A stretch of 64,000 nucleotides of DNA from Janthinobacterium sp. J1-1. Its GTDB lineage: Bacteria; Pseudomonadota; Gammaproteobacteria; Burkholderiales; Burkholderiaceae_D. Shown one piece after another: positions 35,227 through 45,528 of this stretch (its first letter is position 1; each line of letters starts with the position of its first letter). The notes under the pieces were generated by a model that had not been told where the DNA came from, searched no databases, and worked only from the letters and a program-made list of their open reading frames with translations. Position numbers and translations under genes: made by a program. The stretch is taken from contig NZ_CP132339.1 in assembly GCF_030944405.1 (NCBI RefSeq), positions 372,001-436,000 on the forward strand, written 5' to 3'.

Positions 35227-35802
35227 TCAGCCCAGCAGCATGGCGATTTGCAGCGCCGCTTCCTGGGACGGATTGATCTTGAAGCCGCTCTTGGCGTAGC
35301 GGTGCCAGCGGCCGATGACGAAGCTGACCAGCAGGGTGGCGCGCGCCGACACTTCGCTTTCCTTGCCATGGCCTTCGGCGGCCGCCACGCGCAAGGCCTG
35401 CTTGAGCGACAGTTCGACGCGGTCGTAGAACTGGTTCATGCGCACTTGCAGACGCTCGTCTTCATTGACCAGCGCGTCGCCGATCAGCACGCGCGTCATG
35501 CCCGGATTGCTGATGGCGAAATTGAGCAGCATGCCGACGATGTCGCGCGTCTGCGACAGGCCGTCGCTGTGCTTTTCCGTGATCTGGTTGATCAGGCCGA
35601 AGACGCTCGACTCGATGAATTCGATCAGCCCTTCGAACATCTGCGCCTTGCTGGCGAAATGGCGGTACAGCGCCGCTTCGGAGACGGCCAGCCTGGCGGC
35701 CAGTGCGGCCGTGGTGATCTTTTCGCCTTTCGGCTGCTCCAGCATTGCGGCGAGGGCCTGAAGAATTTGTAGCCTGCGTTGGCCCGGCGGTGTGCTTGCC
35801 AT
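35227..35802 (-). CDS. slmA: Nucleoid occlusion factor SlmA (TetR family)
   Basis: 191 residues. It blocks FtsZ assembly over the nucleoid when bound to its DNA sites. The N-terminal HTH region (ITTAALAARLAVSEAALYRHFASKAQMFEGLIEFIE) is the hallmark SlmA sequence, and PGMTRVLIGDALVNEDERLQ follows as in E. coli SlmA. In betaproteobacteria slmA often lies near argB and a HAD nucleotidase, as here. Confidence 0.93.
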   Translation of the reverse strand: MASTPPGQRRLQILQALAAMLEQPKGEKITTAALAARLAVSEAALYRHFASKAQMFEGLIEFIESSVFGLINQITEKHSDGLSQTRDIVGMLLNFAISNPGMTRVLIGDALVNEDERLQVRMNQFYDRVELSLKQALRVAAAEGHGKESEVSARATLLVSFVIGRWHRYAKSGFKINPSQEAALQIAMLLG

Positions 35803-35904
35803 GTTTTCTCTTATAGTTAAAAAAAATGCTGCCTTGAGGGGAGTTCGAAACCGCCGCTAGCGGCCCGCGATCCGGGATCAACCGGACGGCGGAGAAGGTC
35901 CCCT

Positions 35905-36639
35905 TCAGCGCAGGCGATGAAGGCGGCGTGCCAAATGCCGGACAGATTTTACTTTGACATCGACGTAAGCGGGGCGATTTAACGCTTTGGGCAGCCGCGC
36001 CATGCCGATGGGATCGGCCATTTTCAGGTATTGCGTGACCCACGCCGTGCGCAAACCGATCTTTTTGGCGCCCTTCAGATTGGCCAGCGTATCTTCAACC
36101 AAAATACAACGGCTGGCCTGGATATGGTGCTTGCGCAGCAACTTGCGCAGCATCAGGGTCGACGGTTTCGGACGCAGCTGGCGGTGCACATGCATCGCTT
36201 CGATCGCCACATGATGGGTAAAATGCCGGCGCAGCCGCAAATGGCGCATCACGTCGCTCGAATAGCGCAGCGGCGCATTCGTCAGCAAAATTTTACGGCC
36301 AGGCAGGCGCCGCAGCAAGGCACCCAGGCCCCGCTCGGCGCGTATCATCGACGGCAAATCCGTAAAGGCATGCGTCTCGCTGAGAAAATGCGCGGCCGGC
36401 ACCTGGTGGTGCTTGACCATGCCCAGCAAGGTGGCGCCATAGCGGCGCCAGTAGGCCGCGCGCGCCGCGTTGACGATGGCGTCGTCGGCCGGCGTCACGC
36501 CATCGCCGAGCACGCGCGCAATATAGGTGTTCATATTGGCCGTGATGAGCGGGAAGATGGCGTGCGAGGCGTTGTGCAGGGTGTTGTCGAGGTCGAACAG
36601 CCAGACGGGCGAGGAGCGATTAAGATGGAGCACGGGCAC
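35905..36639 (-). CDS. Pyrimidine 5'-nucleotidase-like HAD hydrolase
   Basis: About 244 residues, HAD subfamily IA. Motif I LFDLDNTLHNAS, motif II LLTNAP, motif III Lys in LRPKPSTLMLRKLL and motif IV VEDTLANLKGAKK are all present, so it should be an active phosphatase, probably on pyrimidine nucleotides. The start is uncertain: GTG 36639 or 36633, or TTG 36654. No clear ribosome binding site decides. It sits 102 bases upstream of slmA on the same strand. Confidence 0.85.
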   Translation of the reverse strand: MPVLHLNRSSPVWLFDLDNTLHNASHAIFPLITANMNTYIARVLGDGVTPADDAIVNAARAAYWRRYGATLLGMVKHHQVPAAHFLSETHAFTDLPSMIRAERGLGALLRRLPGRKILLTNAPLRYSSDVMRHLRLRRHFTHHVAIEAMHVHRQLRPKPSTLMLRKLLRKHHIQASRCILVEDTLANLKGAKKIGLRTAWVTQYLKMADPIGMARLPKALNRPAYVDVKVKSVRHLARRLHRLR

Positions 36640-36692
36640 GAGAGTCTCTAGCAATCAAAATGAACGACGAAAATTTAACGATCAGGAAAACC

Positions 36693-37601
36693 ATGCGACG
36701 CCAGATTATAGTGATGTTCTGCGGATTATTCTTGCTGCCCCTTCCGGCGGCCTTTGCCGAAGCGCCGCCTGCGGCCGTCAACCGGGGCGCGCTGTTCAAG
36801 GTGCAGGACGCCAGCCACACCCTGTATTTGTTCGGGACCATCCACGTCGGCGCGCCCGATTTTTATCCGCTGGAGCCCACCGTCACGCGCGCCCTGCACG
36901 AGGCCGGCGCGCTGGCGCTGGAGATCGATCCCACCGCCGACCCGCGCCTGGCCGCCAGCGCCGTGCTGAAATACGGCATGGATGCGCCGGGCGGCAAGGC
37001 ACCTGCCGACTGCCGCCAGGCGCTGGCGCCGCGCGTGGCCCCGCTGTTGCAGAAATACGGGATTCCCGCCGAGGCGGCGGCGCCGATGAAACCGTGGATG
37101 CTGGCCAGTGTCTTGGCCATCAGCGAATTTTCCACCCTCGGCTACCGCGCCGACCTGGCCGTCGACAGCTATCTGTCGCAGCAGGCCAAGCAGCGCCGCA
37201 TTCCGGTGCTGGAACTCGAATCGATGGAAAGCCAACTGGCGCTGTTCGGCGGCATGACCCCGGACGAGCAATGCCGCTTCCTGGAAGACAGCGTCGCCTC
37301 GATCGAAGACAAGGATCAAAAAGAAGAAGCGCGCGAAATCGCCCAGGCCTGGCGCACGGCCGATGCCGCCGCCTTCGAGCGCCTGGCCACCAAAGCCGCC
37401 ACCGACCCCTCCTTCGCCGCCCGATTCGTGCAAAAAGTGTTGCTCGATGGCCGCAACCCCGCCCTCGCCGACGGCATCGCCAACCTGCTCAAGCAAGAAA
37501 AATCCAGCCTCGCCGCCATCGGCGTGCTGCACCTGGTCGGCCAGCAAAGCGTCCCCGACCTCTTGCGCAAGAAGGGCCTGAAGGTAGAACGGATTTATTG
37601 A
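36693..37601 (+). CDS. TraB/GumN family exported protein
   Basis: 302 residues from ATG 36693, which has AGGA seven bases upstream. An ATG at 36660 is in frame but lacks a ribosome binding site. A signal peptide ends near AAFAE. The TraB/GumN fold is shown by TLYLFGTIHVGAPDFYPLEP (first GxxH motif), ALALEIDP, GYRADLAVDSYL, PVLELESMESQLALF and the closing AAIGVLHLVGQQSVPDLL (second H motif). These proteins are proposed metalloproteases of the Tiki type. It interrupts an otherwise minus-strand argB-HAD-slmA neighbourhood. Confidence 0.88.
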   Translation: MRRQIIVMFCGLFLLPLPAAFAEAPPAAVNRGALFKVQDASHTLYLFGTIHVGAPDFYPLEPTVTRALHEAGALALEIDPTADPRLAASAVLKYGMDAPGGKAPADCRQALAPRVAPLLQKYGIPAEAAAPMKPWMLASVLAISEFSTLGYRADLAVDSYLSQQAKQRRIPVLELESMESQLALFGGMTPDEQCRFLEDSVASIEDKDQKEEAREIAQAWRTADAAAFERLATKAATDPSFAARFVQKVLLDGRNPALADGIANLLKQEKSSLAAIGVLHLVGQQSVPDLLRKKGLKVERIY

Positions 37602-37654
37602 ACAACAAAGAAATAAGCTGAAGGCAGCCCAGCCGCGCAACACAGGCGGCCAAG

Positions 37655-37745
37655 TAGATGGAAAAACGTTCAGGACAAGGCGTCGAGCCGAAGACAGTAC
37701 GCATGTACGGCGAGGCGAGGCAACGCAGTCATGGACGTTTTTTCA
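37655..37745. repeat. Dispersed intergenic repeat, family B copy 1
   Basis: Its core is AGACAGTACGCATGTACGGC (37692-37711), flanked by GGAAAAACGTTCAGGACAAGG on the left and CGCAGTC, ATGGACG and a TTTTTT run on the right. The reverse complement matches a second copy at about 48612-48700, sharing a 20-base core and partly conserved flanks. The ends (GAAAAACGTTC ... GGACGTTTTTTC) also form inverted arms. Confidence 0.7.
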
Positions 37746-37764
37746 GCTACGGGGTATAAATAGT

Positions 37765-37839
<75 letters not shown>

Positions 37840-37900
37840 AAATTGAAAGCGGCGCCAGGTGAGTGCGCCGCCGTGCTGCTCGCGATGTGCTGCGAATTTT

Positions 37901-38824
37901 TTAGTGCGAACGGATCATAGTACCAAAAGCCTGCTCGGTCAACACTTCCAGCAACAAAGAGTGTTCGATGCGGCCATCAATGATGTGCACGGTGTTCACG
38001 CCGGACTTGGCGGCGTCCAGCGCGGACGAGATTTTTGGCAGCATGCCGCCTGAAATCGTGCCGTCGGCGAACATCTCGTCGATCTCGCGCGCCGACAGAT
38101 CGGTCACCAGGTTGCCCTGCTTGTCCTGCACGCCGGCGATATTGGTCATCATGATCAGCTTTTCCGCTTTCAGGATTTCCGCGATCTTGCCGGCCACCAC
38201 ATCGGCGTTGATGTTGTAGGCCTGGCCGTCCTGGCCGAAACCGATCGGCGAAATGATGGGAATGAAGGCGTCGTCCTGCAGCGCCTTGACGACGGCCGGA
38301 TTGATGGCGTCGATCTCGCCGACAAAACCGATGTCGAGGAATTCACCCGGCTTTTCGCGGTCCGGCATCTGCATGCGGCGCGCGCGGATCAAGCCGCCGT
38401 CCTTGCCGGTCAGGCCGACAGCCTGGCCGCCGTAGTGGTTGATCAGCATGACGATGTCCTGCTGCACTTCGCCGCCCAGCACCCACTCCACCACTTCCAT
38501 GGTTTCTTCGTCGGTGATGCGCATGCCTTGCACGAAGGTGCCTTGCTTGCCGATTTTTTTCAGCGCGTTGTCGATCTGCGGTCCGCCGCCGTGGACCACG
38601 ACGGGGTTCATGCCGACCAGCTTGAGCAGGATCACGTCGCGCGCGAAGCCGTGCTTGAGGCGCTCGTCGGTCATGGCATTGCCGCCGTATTTGATGACGA
38701 TGGTCTTGCCGTGGAAGTTACGGATATAGGGCAGGGCCTCGGCCAGAATCTGCGCCTTGATTTGCGGCGATACGGCCGTCAAGTCGTCATTCATGTCCAG
38801 GTTCAATTTAGCGAGTTGATTCAT
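37901..38824 (-). CDS. argB: Acetylglutamate kinase
   Basis: 307 residues. It phosphorylates N-acetylglutamate in arginine synthesis. Signatures: [96 protein letters not shown]. The longer length and the internal Arg-binding-like N-terminal helix suggest an arginine-feedback-inhibited form. The start may be ATG 38824 or ATG 38794; neither has a strong ribosome binding site. Confidence 0.94.
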   Translation of the reverse strand: MNQLAKLNLDMNDDLTAVSPQIKAQILAEALPYIRNFHGKTIVIKYGGNAMTDERLKHGFARDVILLKLVGMNPVVVHGGGPQIDNALKKIGKQGTFVQGMRITDEETMEVVEWVLGGEVQQDIVMLINHYGGQAVGLTGKDGGLIRARRMQMPDREKPGEFLDIGFVGEIDAINPAVVKALQDDAFIPIISPIGFGQDGQAYNINADVVAGKIAEILKAEKLIMMTNIAGVQDKQGNLVTDLSAREIDEMFADGTISGGMLPKISSALDAAKSGVNTVHIIDGRIEHSLLLEVLTEQAFGTMIRSH

Positions 38825-38882
38825 GGCGAGTCCGGAAAATAGATAGGTGGGATTTTACAGGGAAGACGAAAATCTTGGAGGC

Positions 38883-38888
38883 ATTATA
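38883..38888 (-). promoter_or_regulatory. Candidate -10 box for argB
   Basis: A perfect TATAAT on the minus strand, about 58 bases upstream of the argB ATG. No good -35 box is visible at 16-18 bases, so an activator or an extended element may be needed. Confidence 0.45.
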
Positions 38889-39025
38889 GGACGATCCTGT
38901 TGTATTTTCCCTGGCGATCCTATAGTCTGGCCCGATATGCACGTCAACCAGCCTTTTTACCGCCAGTTACACCTGCTTCGCGCCCGACAGGCGTGTGTCA
39001 CACAGTTGTCAATTCATTAGTACTC

Positions 39026-39229
39026 ATGAGCCTCTGCACGCTTTGCGGCGCCCCCTTCAGCTGCGGCCAGGTTGACCCAGCGGCCAGCGGACCATGCTGG
39101 TGCGCGGCCCTGCCAGCGGCCGTGCCGCTGCCTGGCAACAGCGCCACCGGCTGCTGGTGCCCGGCCTGCCTGCGCGCGCATATCGCCGGCCTGCCGCTGT
39201 CCTCATCGACGTCCGCGCCATCGAAATAA
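39026..39229 (+). CDS. Small cysteine-rich CWC family protein
   Basis: 67 residues with seven cysteines: CTLCGAPFSCG, GPCWCAALP, and GCWCPACLRAHI. The opening CxxC...F.CG and the CWC motif match the Cys_rich_CWC family, probably a small zinc-binding protein. The frame is open upstream to 38900, but only the ATG at 39026 fits the family start. It stands between divergent argB and the sensor kinase gene. Confidence 0.72.
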   Translation: MSLCTLCGAPFSCGQVDPAASGPCWCAALPAAVPLPGNSATGCWCPACLRAHIAGLPLSSSTSAPSK

Positions 39230-39325
39230 GCGCGGCCACTGGCGGTTTCCTTTGCATTTGATCTTGCTACGGCCGGGGCAATCCCGTCAGACTGTGCTTT
39301 TGAGAGTTACCGTAAGGAAATAGTC

Positions 39326-42300
39326 ATGCGTTTCAAGGATATCCGCATCGGCGTGCGCATCAATGCGGGCTACGCCATTCTGATCGTGCTGATGCTGGTG
39401 GTGATCGTGCTGTCGGGCAGCCGCATCTACGCCATCCGCGCCGAGACCGACGATATCCTGCAGCGCGACTGGGTCGCCTCCAAGGCGACCAGCAAGATCC
39501 ATGCGATGGCGCGCGAGGCGGCCACGCGCATCGTCAGCCTGCCGATCCTGCAAAGCGAGGTGCTGCGGCAGGAAAACCAGGCCCGCCTGGAAGCGATCAA
39601 GGAGGGCATCGATGGCCAGATGCGCATCCTCGAAAGCCTCGATGCGCGTGCCGAAGAGCGGCACCTGCTGCAGCAGATCCGCCGCGCGCGCGCCGATTAT
39701 TTTGTCGCGCTGCGCCGGATCTTCGCGCAAGTGGAGGATGGCGAGCATGCGGGCGCCGAAAACACCTTGCAGACGAGCGCCCTGCCGATGCTGGAGCAAG
39801 TGCTGCTGTACGTGGGCCAGCTCGACGGCTTGCAGCAGCAGCAGATCAGCGACAGCGCGGCGCGCATCCGCAGCGACATCGACACATCCTTGCTGCTGAT
39901 GGGCGGCATCGGCCTGGCCGCGCTGCTGGTGGGGCTGGCGTTTGCCTGGTCGGCCCGTTCGATCACGCGCCCGCTGGGCCAGGCGGTGGCGATCGCCACG
40001 CGCGTGGCCAATGGCGACCTCAGTTCCGTGATCGACGTCGATTCGCGCGACGAGACGGGCGAATTGATGCAGGCGCTGAAAAACATGAGCATCAGCCTGG
40101 CGCTGGAACAGGACCTGCGCCATGCGGTGGAGGTGGCCGAAGACGCGACCAAGATGAAGTCCGATTTCCTCGCCAATATGTCGCATGAAATCCGCACGCC
40201 GATGAACGGCATTATCGGCATGACCCACCTGGCCCTGCAGACGGAGCTGACGCCGACCCAGCGCAACTACCTCGACAAGGTCGAATCGGCGTCGAAGAAT
40301 CTGTTGGCCATCATCGACGACATCCTCGATTTTTCCAAGATCGAGGCCGGCAAGATGACGTTTGAAAAAGTCGATTTTTTCCTCGAAGACGTGCTGGCGC
40401 AGATCGCCGACCTGTCCGTGATGCGGGCCCAGGACAAGGGCCTGGAGCTGCTGTTCGACGTAGCCGCCGACGTGCCCAATGCGCTGCAGGGCGACCCGCT
40501 GCGCCTGGGACAGGTGCTGATCAACCTCACCAACAACGCCATCAAGTTTACCGACAAGGGCGAGATCGTCGTCACCATCCGCCTGCAGACATTGGAGGAC
40601 CATGCGGCCGTGCTGCGCGTCGACGTGCGCGACACCGGCATTGGCCTCACGCCGCCCCAGCGCAGCAAGTTGTTCCAGGCGTTTACCCAGGCCGATACCT
40701 CGACCACGCGCCACCACGGCGGCACGGGCCTGGGGCTGACCATCAGCAAGCGCCTGGTGGAGATGATGGAAGGCGAGATAGGTCTCGACAGTGTCGCGGG
40801 CGTGGGCAGCACCTTCTTCTTTACGGCGCGCTTCGGCCTGGCCGCCGTGCGCCGCGATCAGCTGCCGCACTTGCAGCCACTGCCGCAATTTGCGGGCTTG
40901 CGCGTACTGGTGGTCGACGACAACGCCAGCGCGCGCGAGATCTTTGTCAGCATGCTGGCCAGCCTCGGTTTCGACGCGCGTGCGGTGCCCGGCGGCGCGC
41001 TGGCGATCGCCTCGGTGGCGCAGGCGCGTGGCGAAGGCCGCCCGTTCGGCCTGGTGCTGATGGACTGGAAAATGCCGGGCATGAACGGCCTTGACGCCCT
41101 GGCCGCGATCCGTACCGAGTCGCCCGGCATCGACGCGACGCCGGCCTGCATCATGGTCACCGCGTATCACCGCGAAGCGCTGCTGGAAGCGGCGCGCCAG
41201 CGCGAGCTGCCGCTCGACGGCGTGTTGAACAAGCCGGTCAGCGCATCGAGCCTGCTTGACCAGATATCCTTTGTGTTTGGCGGCGTCACCGGACAAAGCC
41301 GCAAGACGCAGCGCCAGAGCAGCTACAAGGAAGACGAACGGGCCTTGCGCGGCGCCTGGCTGCTGCTGGTGGAGGACAACGAGGTGAACCAGGAAGTGGC
41401 GCAGCAGATATTGAGCGACGCCGGCATCCGCGTCGACATCGCCGGCAATGGCGCCATCGCGCTGGCGAAAATCGCCGAGAACCACTACGACGGCGTGCTG
41501 ATGGATTGCCAGATGCCGGTGATGGACGGCTACCAGGCCACGCGCAAGCTGCGCCAGGACGCCCGCTATTCCAGCTTGCCGGTGATCGCCATGACGGCCA
41601 ACGCCATGGTCGGCGACAAGGAAAAATGCCTGGACGCTGGCATGAATGATTTTATCGCCAAGCCGATCGACGTGGCGCAGCTGTTCGGTACCCTGGCGCG
41701 CTGGGTGGCGCCTAGCGTGCCGCAGGCCGTGGCCGTCACGGTGGCGCAACCGGAAGCGGCTTTGCCGGTGGTGCCGGGCCTGATGATGGCCGAAGCGCTG
41801 CGCCGTGTGGGCGGCAATGCCGGTTTGATGCGAAAATTGCTGGACCGTTTCGTGGAAACCCAGTTCGACGCCATGCTGCGCATCGCCACCGCGATCGAGA
41901 ACAACCAGCTGGAAACGGCGATCCGCGAGGCCCATACCCTGAAGGGCTTGGCCGGCAATATCGGCGCCGGCGGCCTGGCCGACAGCGCGGCGCGGGTCGA
42001 GCATCTGCTCAGCCTCGGTTCGCACGATGGCTTGCCGCAGGCCCTGGAGGCGTGCACCCTGGCGCTCGATGAACTGGTGCCGAAGATCGCGCAGGCGATG
42101 CAGGGCAGGAGCACACCAAGGCAAGGTCCGGCGGTGGCGGCGGTGGACCGCGCGCAGCTGGAAGCGCGCTTGCGCGAGCTGTCGCAGCTGCTGTTGCAGG
42201 ATGATGCGCAGGCGGTCAAGCATCTCGACGGCATTGCCTCCATGCTGGTGGCGGCCGGCCAGGCCGAACATGCGCGCCAGTTGAAACGCATGCTGGGACA

Positions 42301-42391
42301 ATACGATTTTGAAGGTGCGCTGGCGCAGCTGGGCGAAACGGCCGCCGCGCTTGACATGACGCTACCTTCACTGCAGACAGGACAATCATGA
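39326..42391 (+). CDS. Hybrid sensor histidine kinase with two receiver domains and HPt
   Basis: 1021 residues. TM1 (about 13-32), a periplasmic four-helix-bundle sensor like chemoreceptors (about 35-188), TM2 (about 188-209), HAMP (about 210-262), HisKA with His287 ([11 protein letters not shown]), HATPase with N-box [11 protein letters not shown] and G-boxes DTGIG and GGTGLGL. Receiver 1 has Asp580 (LMDWKMPG), receiver 2 has Asp727 ([11 protein letters not shown]), and a C-terminal HPt carries His870 ([10 protein letters not shown]). A full phosphorelay in one chain. The gene overlaps the HD-GYP response regulator by ATGA, the probable output partner. Confidence 0.94.
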   Translation: MRFKDIRIGVRINAGYAILIVLMLVVIVLSGSRIYAIRAETDDILQRDWVASKATSKIHAMAREAATRIVSLPILQSEVLRQENQARLEAIKEGIDGQMRILESLDARAEERHLLQQIRRARADYFVALRRIFAQVEDGEHAGAENTLQTSALPMLEQVLLYVGQLDGLQQQQISDSAARIRSDIDTSLLLMGGIGLAALLVGLAFAWSARSITRPLGQAVAIATRVANGDLSSVIDVDSRDETGELMQALKNMSISLALEQDLRHAVEVAEDATKMKSDFLANMSHEIRTPMNGIIGMTHLALQTELTPTQRNYLDKVESASKNLLAIIDDILDFSKIEAGKMTFEKVDFFLEDVLAQIADLSVMRAQDKGLELLFDVAADVPNALQGDPLRLGQVLINLTNNAIKFTDKGEIVVTIRLQTLEDHAAVLRVDVRDTGIGLTPPQRSKLFQAFTQADTSTTRHHGGTGLGLTISKRLVEMMEGEIGLDSVAGVGSTFFFTARFGLAAVRRDQLPHLQPLPQFAGLRVLVVDDNASAREIFVSMLASLGFDARAVPGGALAIASVAQARGEGRPFGLVLMDWKMPGMNGLDALAAIRTESPGIDATPACIMVTAYHREALLEAARQRELPLDGVLNKPVSASSLLDQISFVFGGVTGQSRKTQRQSSYKEDERALRGAWLLLVEDNEVNQEVAQQILSDAGIRVDIAGNGAIALAKIAENHYDGVLMDCQMPVMDGYQATRKLRQDARYSSLPVIAMTANAMVGDKEKCLDAGMNDFIAKPIDVAQLFGTLARWVAPSVPQAVAVTVAQPEAALPVVPGLMMAEALRRVGGNAGLMRKLLDRFVETQFDAMLRIATAIENNQLETAIREAHTLKGLAGNIGAGGLADSAARVEHLLSLGSHDGLPQALEACTLALDELVPKIAQAMQGRSTPRQGPAVAAVDRAQLEARLRELSQLLLQDDAQAVKHLDGIASMLVAAGQAEHARQLKRMLGQYDFEGALAQLGETAAALDMTLPSLQTGQS

Positions 42392-43536
42392 AGGCATTGA
42401 ACAGCAAGCCGACCATCCTGGTGGTCGACGATACCCCCGACAATATCGACCTGCTGCGCGCGGTGCTCGAGGACGATTACCGCACCAAGATCGCCGTCAA
42501 CGGCGAGCGCGCCCTGAAGATCGCCGCCGGTGGCGACCAGCCCGATCTGATCCTGCTCGATATCATGATGCCCGGCATGAGCGGCTACGACGTGTGCCGC
42601 GCGCTGAAAGCCGATCCGGCCACCGTCAACATTCCCGTCATCTTCGTCACCGCCATGAGCGAGGTGGCCGACGAGCAGCTGGGACTGGCGCTGGGCGCTG
42701 TCGATTACATCACCAAGCCGATTTCGGCGCCGCTGGTGCTGGCGCGCATCAAGACCCAGCTGGGCATGAAGCGCATGCAGGATTTTTTGCGCGACCAGAA
42801 CCATTACCTGGAAAGCGAAGTGGAGCGCCGGGTGCAGGAAGTGGCCGCACTGCAGGACGTCACCATCCACGCCATGGCCTCATTGGCCGAAACGCGCGAC
42901 AGCGAAACGGGCAACCATATCCGCCGCACCTCGCACTACCTGAAGGCGCTGGCCGAGCAGGTGCGCCACTTGCCGCGCTTCCGCGACTTCTTGACCGACA
43001 AGACCATCGAACTGCTGTTCAAGACGGCGCCCCTGCATGACATCGGCAAGGTCGGCATCCCCGACCATATCCTGCTGAAACCCGGGCGCTTCGAGCCGCA
43101 TGAAATGGCCATCATGAAGACCCATACCACGCTGGGCCGCGACGCCATCCTGGCGGCCGAGCGCGAGCTGGGCATCGAGGTCGATTTCTTGAAATATGCG
43201 AAAGAGATCGCCTACAGCCACCATGAAAAATGGGACGGCACCGGTTATCCGCAAGGGCTGGCCGGCGAACAGATCCCCATCTCGGCGCGCCTGATGGCGC
43301 TGGCCGACGTCTACGACGCCCTGATCAGCTGCCGCATCTACAAGGACGGCATGCGCCACGAAGACGCCGTGAAGATCATCGCGGAAGGGCGCGGCACGCA
43401 TTTCGACGCCGACATCGTCGACGCCTTCCTGCGCATCCAGCACCAGTTCCAGGCCATTTCCAGCCGCTACGCCGACGGCGTGCGCGAGGTGGCGGACAAG
43501 CGGCGCCAGGTGGCGGCGTTCAGCCCAGTGTCGTAA
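42388..43536 (+). CDS. Response regulator with HD-GYP phosphodiesterase domain
   Basis: 382 residues. The receiver domain (about 8-125) has Asp58 ([11 protein letters not shown]) and Lys110. The HD-GYP domain (about 150-350) has His217-Asp218 ([12 protein letters not shown]) and GYP at 286-288 (WDGTGYPQG), expected to hydrolyse cyclic di-GMP. It is coupled to the hybrid kinase gene, so phosphorelay from that kinase probably controls c-di-GMP turnover. The 3' end overlaps the convergent esterase gene by 17 bases. Confidence 0.94.
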   Translation: MKALNSKPTILVVDDTPDNIDLLRAVLEDDYRTKIAVNGERALKIAAGGDQPDLILLDIMMPGMSGYDVCRALKADPATVNIPVIFVTAMSEVADEQLGLALGAVDYITKPISAPLVLARIKTQLGMKRMQDFLRDQNHYLESEVERRVQEVAALQDVTIHAMASLAETRDSETGNHIRRTSHYLKALAEQVRHLPRFRDFLTDKTIELLFKTAPLHDIGKVGIPDHILLKPGRFEPHEMAIMKTHTTLGRDAILAAERELGIEVDFLKYAKEIAYSHHEKWDGTGYPQGLAGEQIPISARLMALADVYDALISCRIYKDGMRHEDAVKIIAEGRGTHFDADIVDAFLRIQHQFQAISSRYADGVREVADKRRQVAAFSPVS

Positions 43537-44812
43537 AGAAGCGCATCATTTCGCGGCTGGCGTCCGGCCCCTTGCCGTCGGTATAGCTGCCGCTGTCGCT
43601 GCCGCCAGACCAGGCGTGGCCGGCGCCGTGGATGACCCAGTATTCGCCGAGCGGCGAGCCGTCCGCCTGGCTGTGCGTGGTGCGCGTGTAGCGGTGGCCA
43701 TTCGGCACGCTGCCGTCGATGGAATCGGCGCGCGCATCCTGGCCCCGCACCGCCTGCGCAATCACTTCTTCGCCATTGCGCAGGTTGACGGTGGTGTCGC
43801 GGTCGCCGTGGAAAACGATGATGGGCACGCCGCCTTCCGGCGCCTGGCGTCTGGACATGGCGCCGCCCTTCATCGCCGACAGCGCCGACGGCAAGTCCTG
43901 CGCCGAGGCAAAGGGCAGGCCCGAATGGACGCCGACGCCGGCAAACAGTTCCGGATACAGGGTGCCTACGATGACGGCCATGGCGCCGCCCGCCGACAGG
44001 CCGGCGACAAACACTTCGCGTTCATTGACGGGATACTCGTCGATGATCTGCTGGGTGATACCGGCGATCAGCGACGGTTCGCCCTGGCCGCGCTGCTGGT
44101 CGATCGCATTGAACCAGTTCCAGCAGCGCGAGCTGTTGGCGCCCTGGGCTTGCGCCGGATAGACGACAAAGCACTGTTTTTCCTCGGCCACCGCATTCAT
44201 CTGCGTGCCGGCCGCGAAGTCGTCCGGGTTCTGCGTACAGCCGTGCAGCATCACGATCAGCGGCATGGCCTGGCCATGGTAGCCGCTCGGAATATACAGT
44301 TTATAGGAGCGCGTGCCCGCATGGTTGGCATAGCTGCCGTCGATGAACTGCGCACCTTCGGGCAGCGGCGCGCGGGTTGCGGCAGCGCCGCCAAAGCCGG
44401 GAATGCCGGACGGCTGGAAATTCGGCAGCTCGAAGCTGGGCATGTCGAAGCTGTGCTGGCCCAGGCCGGCCGGCACGCCCAGGCGCGCCATGAAGTCCTG
44501 GGCGAATTCCTGCGCCACCTGCGCGGGGGTAGGCGGCAGCGGGGCAGTCTGGGTTTGCGCCTGGCTCGCTTCGGGCTCGGGCCGGGCTGTTTTGGCCTGG
44601 CTGTTGGCCGGCGGCGGATTGATGTCCTGCATCGGTCGCGGTTGCGGCGTGCCGGCCGTGTGCGGCGCCGGCGTTGCTGCACCGGCGGCCGGCATCAGGC
44701 CGGCCGCCGACAGCGCTTTCTGGATCGTTTCGGTGGCGGTGTGCGGGCCGTTTTTCAACAGCTTGCTGGTCGCGGCGCGCATTTGCGCCATCATGTCGTG
44801 CGGAAGTTTCAT
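43520..44812 (-). CDS. PHB-depolymerase family esterase, no signal peptide
   Basis: 430 residues. A Pro/Ala/Gln-rich N-terminal region (about 45-110) precedes the esterase domain: SYKLYIPSGYHGQAMPLIVMLHGCTQNPDDFAAGTQMN, VFVAGLSAGGAMA (nucleophile Ser in GLSAG), FHGDRDTTVN (Asp) and VIHGAGHAWSGG (His). These are the catalytic residues of the LpqC/PhaZ-like esterase family. No signal peptide is seen, so it is probably cytoplasmic or granule-associated. Start ATG 44812 follows AAGGACTGCC; an upstream in-frame ATG (44833) is less likely. Confidence 0.88.
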   Translation of the reverse strand: MKLPHDMMAQMRAATSKLLKNGPHTATETIQKALSAAGLMPAAGAATPAPHTAGTPQPRPMQDINPPPANSQAKTARPEPEASQAQTQTAPLPPTPAQVAQEFAQDFMARLGVPAGLGQHSFDMPSFELPNFQPSGIPGFGGAAATRAPLPEGAQFIDGSYANHAGTRSYKLYIPSGYHGQAMPLIVMLHGCTQNPDDFAAGTQMNAVAEEKQCFVVYPAQAQGANSSRCWNWFNAIDQQRGQGEPSLIAGITQQIIDEYPVNEREVFVAGLSAGGAMAVIVGTLYPELFAGVGVHSGLPFASAQDLPSALSAMKGGAMSRRQAPEGGVPIIVFHGDRDTTVNLRNGEEVIAQAVRGQDARADSIDGSVPNGHRYTRTTHSQADGSPLGEYWVIHGAGHAWSGGSDSGSYTDGKGPDASREMMRFFTTLG

Positions 44813-44874
44813 GGCAGTCCTTAACTGTTGCATGGTTTGCGCAACGGGTCCGGCAGCTCGCCGCGACCGTCGCG

Positions 44875-45288
44875 CTAGTGAATTCGCCCTGCGAGCGCCG
44901 TCTTGACGACGGTGCTGGCGTGCAGGGCACCTAATACAAAAATCGATTCGATGGTGGCCAATGCCAGTTCCACCGACACGTCGCTGGCAATGCTGGCCAG
45001 CCCCAGTACCTGTATCTGCAGGCGCTGGCCGGCCGCCTGGATCGCCTCGAGGTCGGCGCGTGAATAATGCTGCATGCCCAACACCAGGCTGCGCCGCGCC
45101 ACCGTCTGCTTCACCACGTCGGCATGCGTGCCCAGCTGGTTGCGTATCGCCGTACGGATCAGATCCGTGCGGTTGGAATAAAATCCCTCCTGCACCAGCA
45201 GATCAATCTGGCCCAGGTCGATCAGGCCCAGGTTGATGGTAATTTTTTCTGATTCCCCAATTTTGGGCTTGCTTTCTTGCGTGGCCAT
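44875..45288 (-). CDS. CopG-like ribbon-helix-helix regulator
   Basis: 137 residues. Residues about 14-55 form a ribbon-helix-helix DNA-binding unit (KITINLGLIDLGQIDLLVQE, YSNRTDLIRTAIRNQL). The remaining part is a helical domain with no known ligand motif. A strong promoter at 45339-45366 fixes the start at ATG 45288 rather than the open frame above it. It lies just upstream of the esterase gene and could regulate it. Confidence 0.8.
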   Translation of the reverse strand: MATQESKPKIGESEKITINLGLIDLGQIDLLVQEGFYSNRTDLIRTAIRNQLGTHADVVKQTVARRSLVLGMQHYSRADLEAIQAAGQRLQIQVLGLASIASDVSVELALATIESIFVLGALHASTVVKTALAGRIH

Positions 45289-45338
45289 AGCGCTCCATAA
45301 ACTCCATGTGGCATCCAATTGCCATCTGTATGGATGGT

Positions 45339-45366
45339 AGTATAGGCCTGAAATAATACCAGTCAA
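45339..45366 (-). promoter_or_regulatory. Sigma-70 promoter for the CopG-like gene
   Basis: On the minus strand TTGACT (45361-45366) and TATACT (45339-45344) are separated by 16 bases. Both hexamers are near consensus. The leader to ATG 45288 is about 45 bases. Confidence 0.65.
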
Positions 45367-45528
45367 GTCCTTCCCGTCTGATTTTGGTACTGGGTCTTGT
45401 CCTACAGAATGTGAAATCAGTCTCAAAAAGTGCGCACTCTTGCCACTCTGTCAGTGTTTTTGCGACGGTCCCACCCTGCGGGCGTTTCGCGGCATAATGA
45501 ATGCCTCTCCTGATAGAAGCACTACACG

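Noticed and set aside
39287..42301. 1004-codon open frame on the minus strand
   Set aside because: Lies opposite the hybrid histidine kinase, whose domains are all clear; low-complexity His/Gln/Arg composition marks it as a shadow frame.
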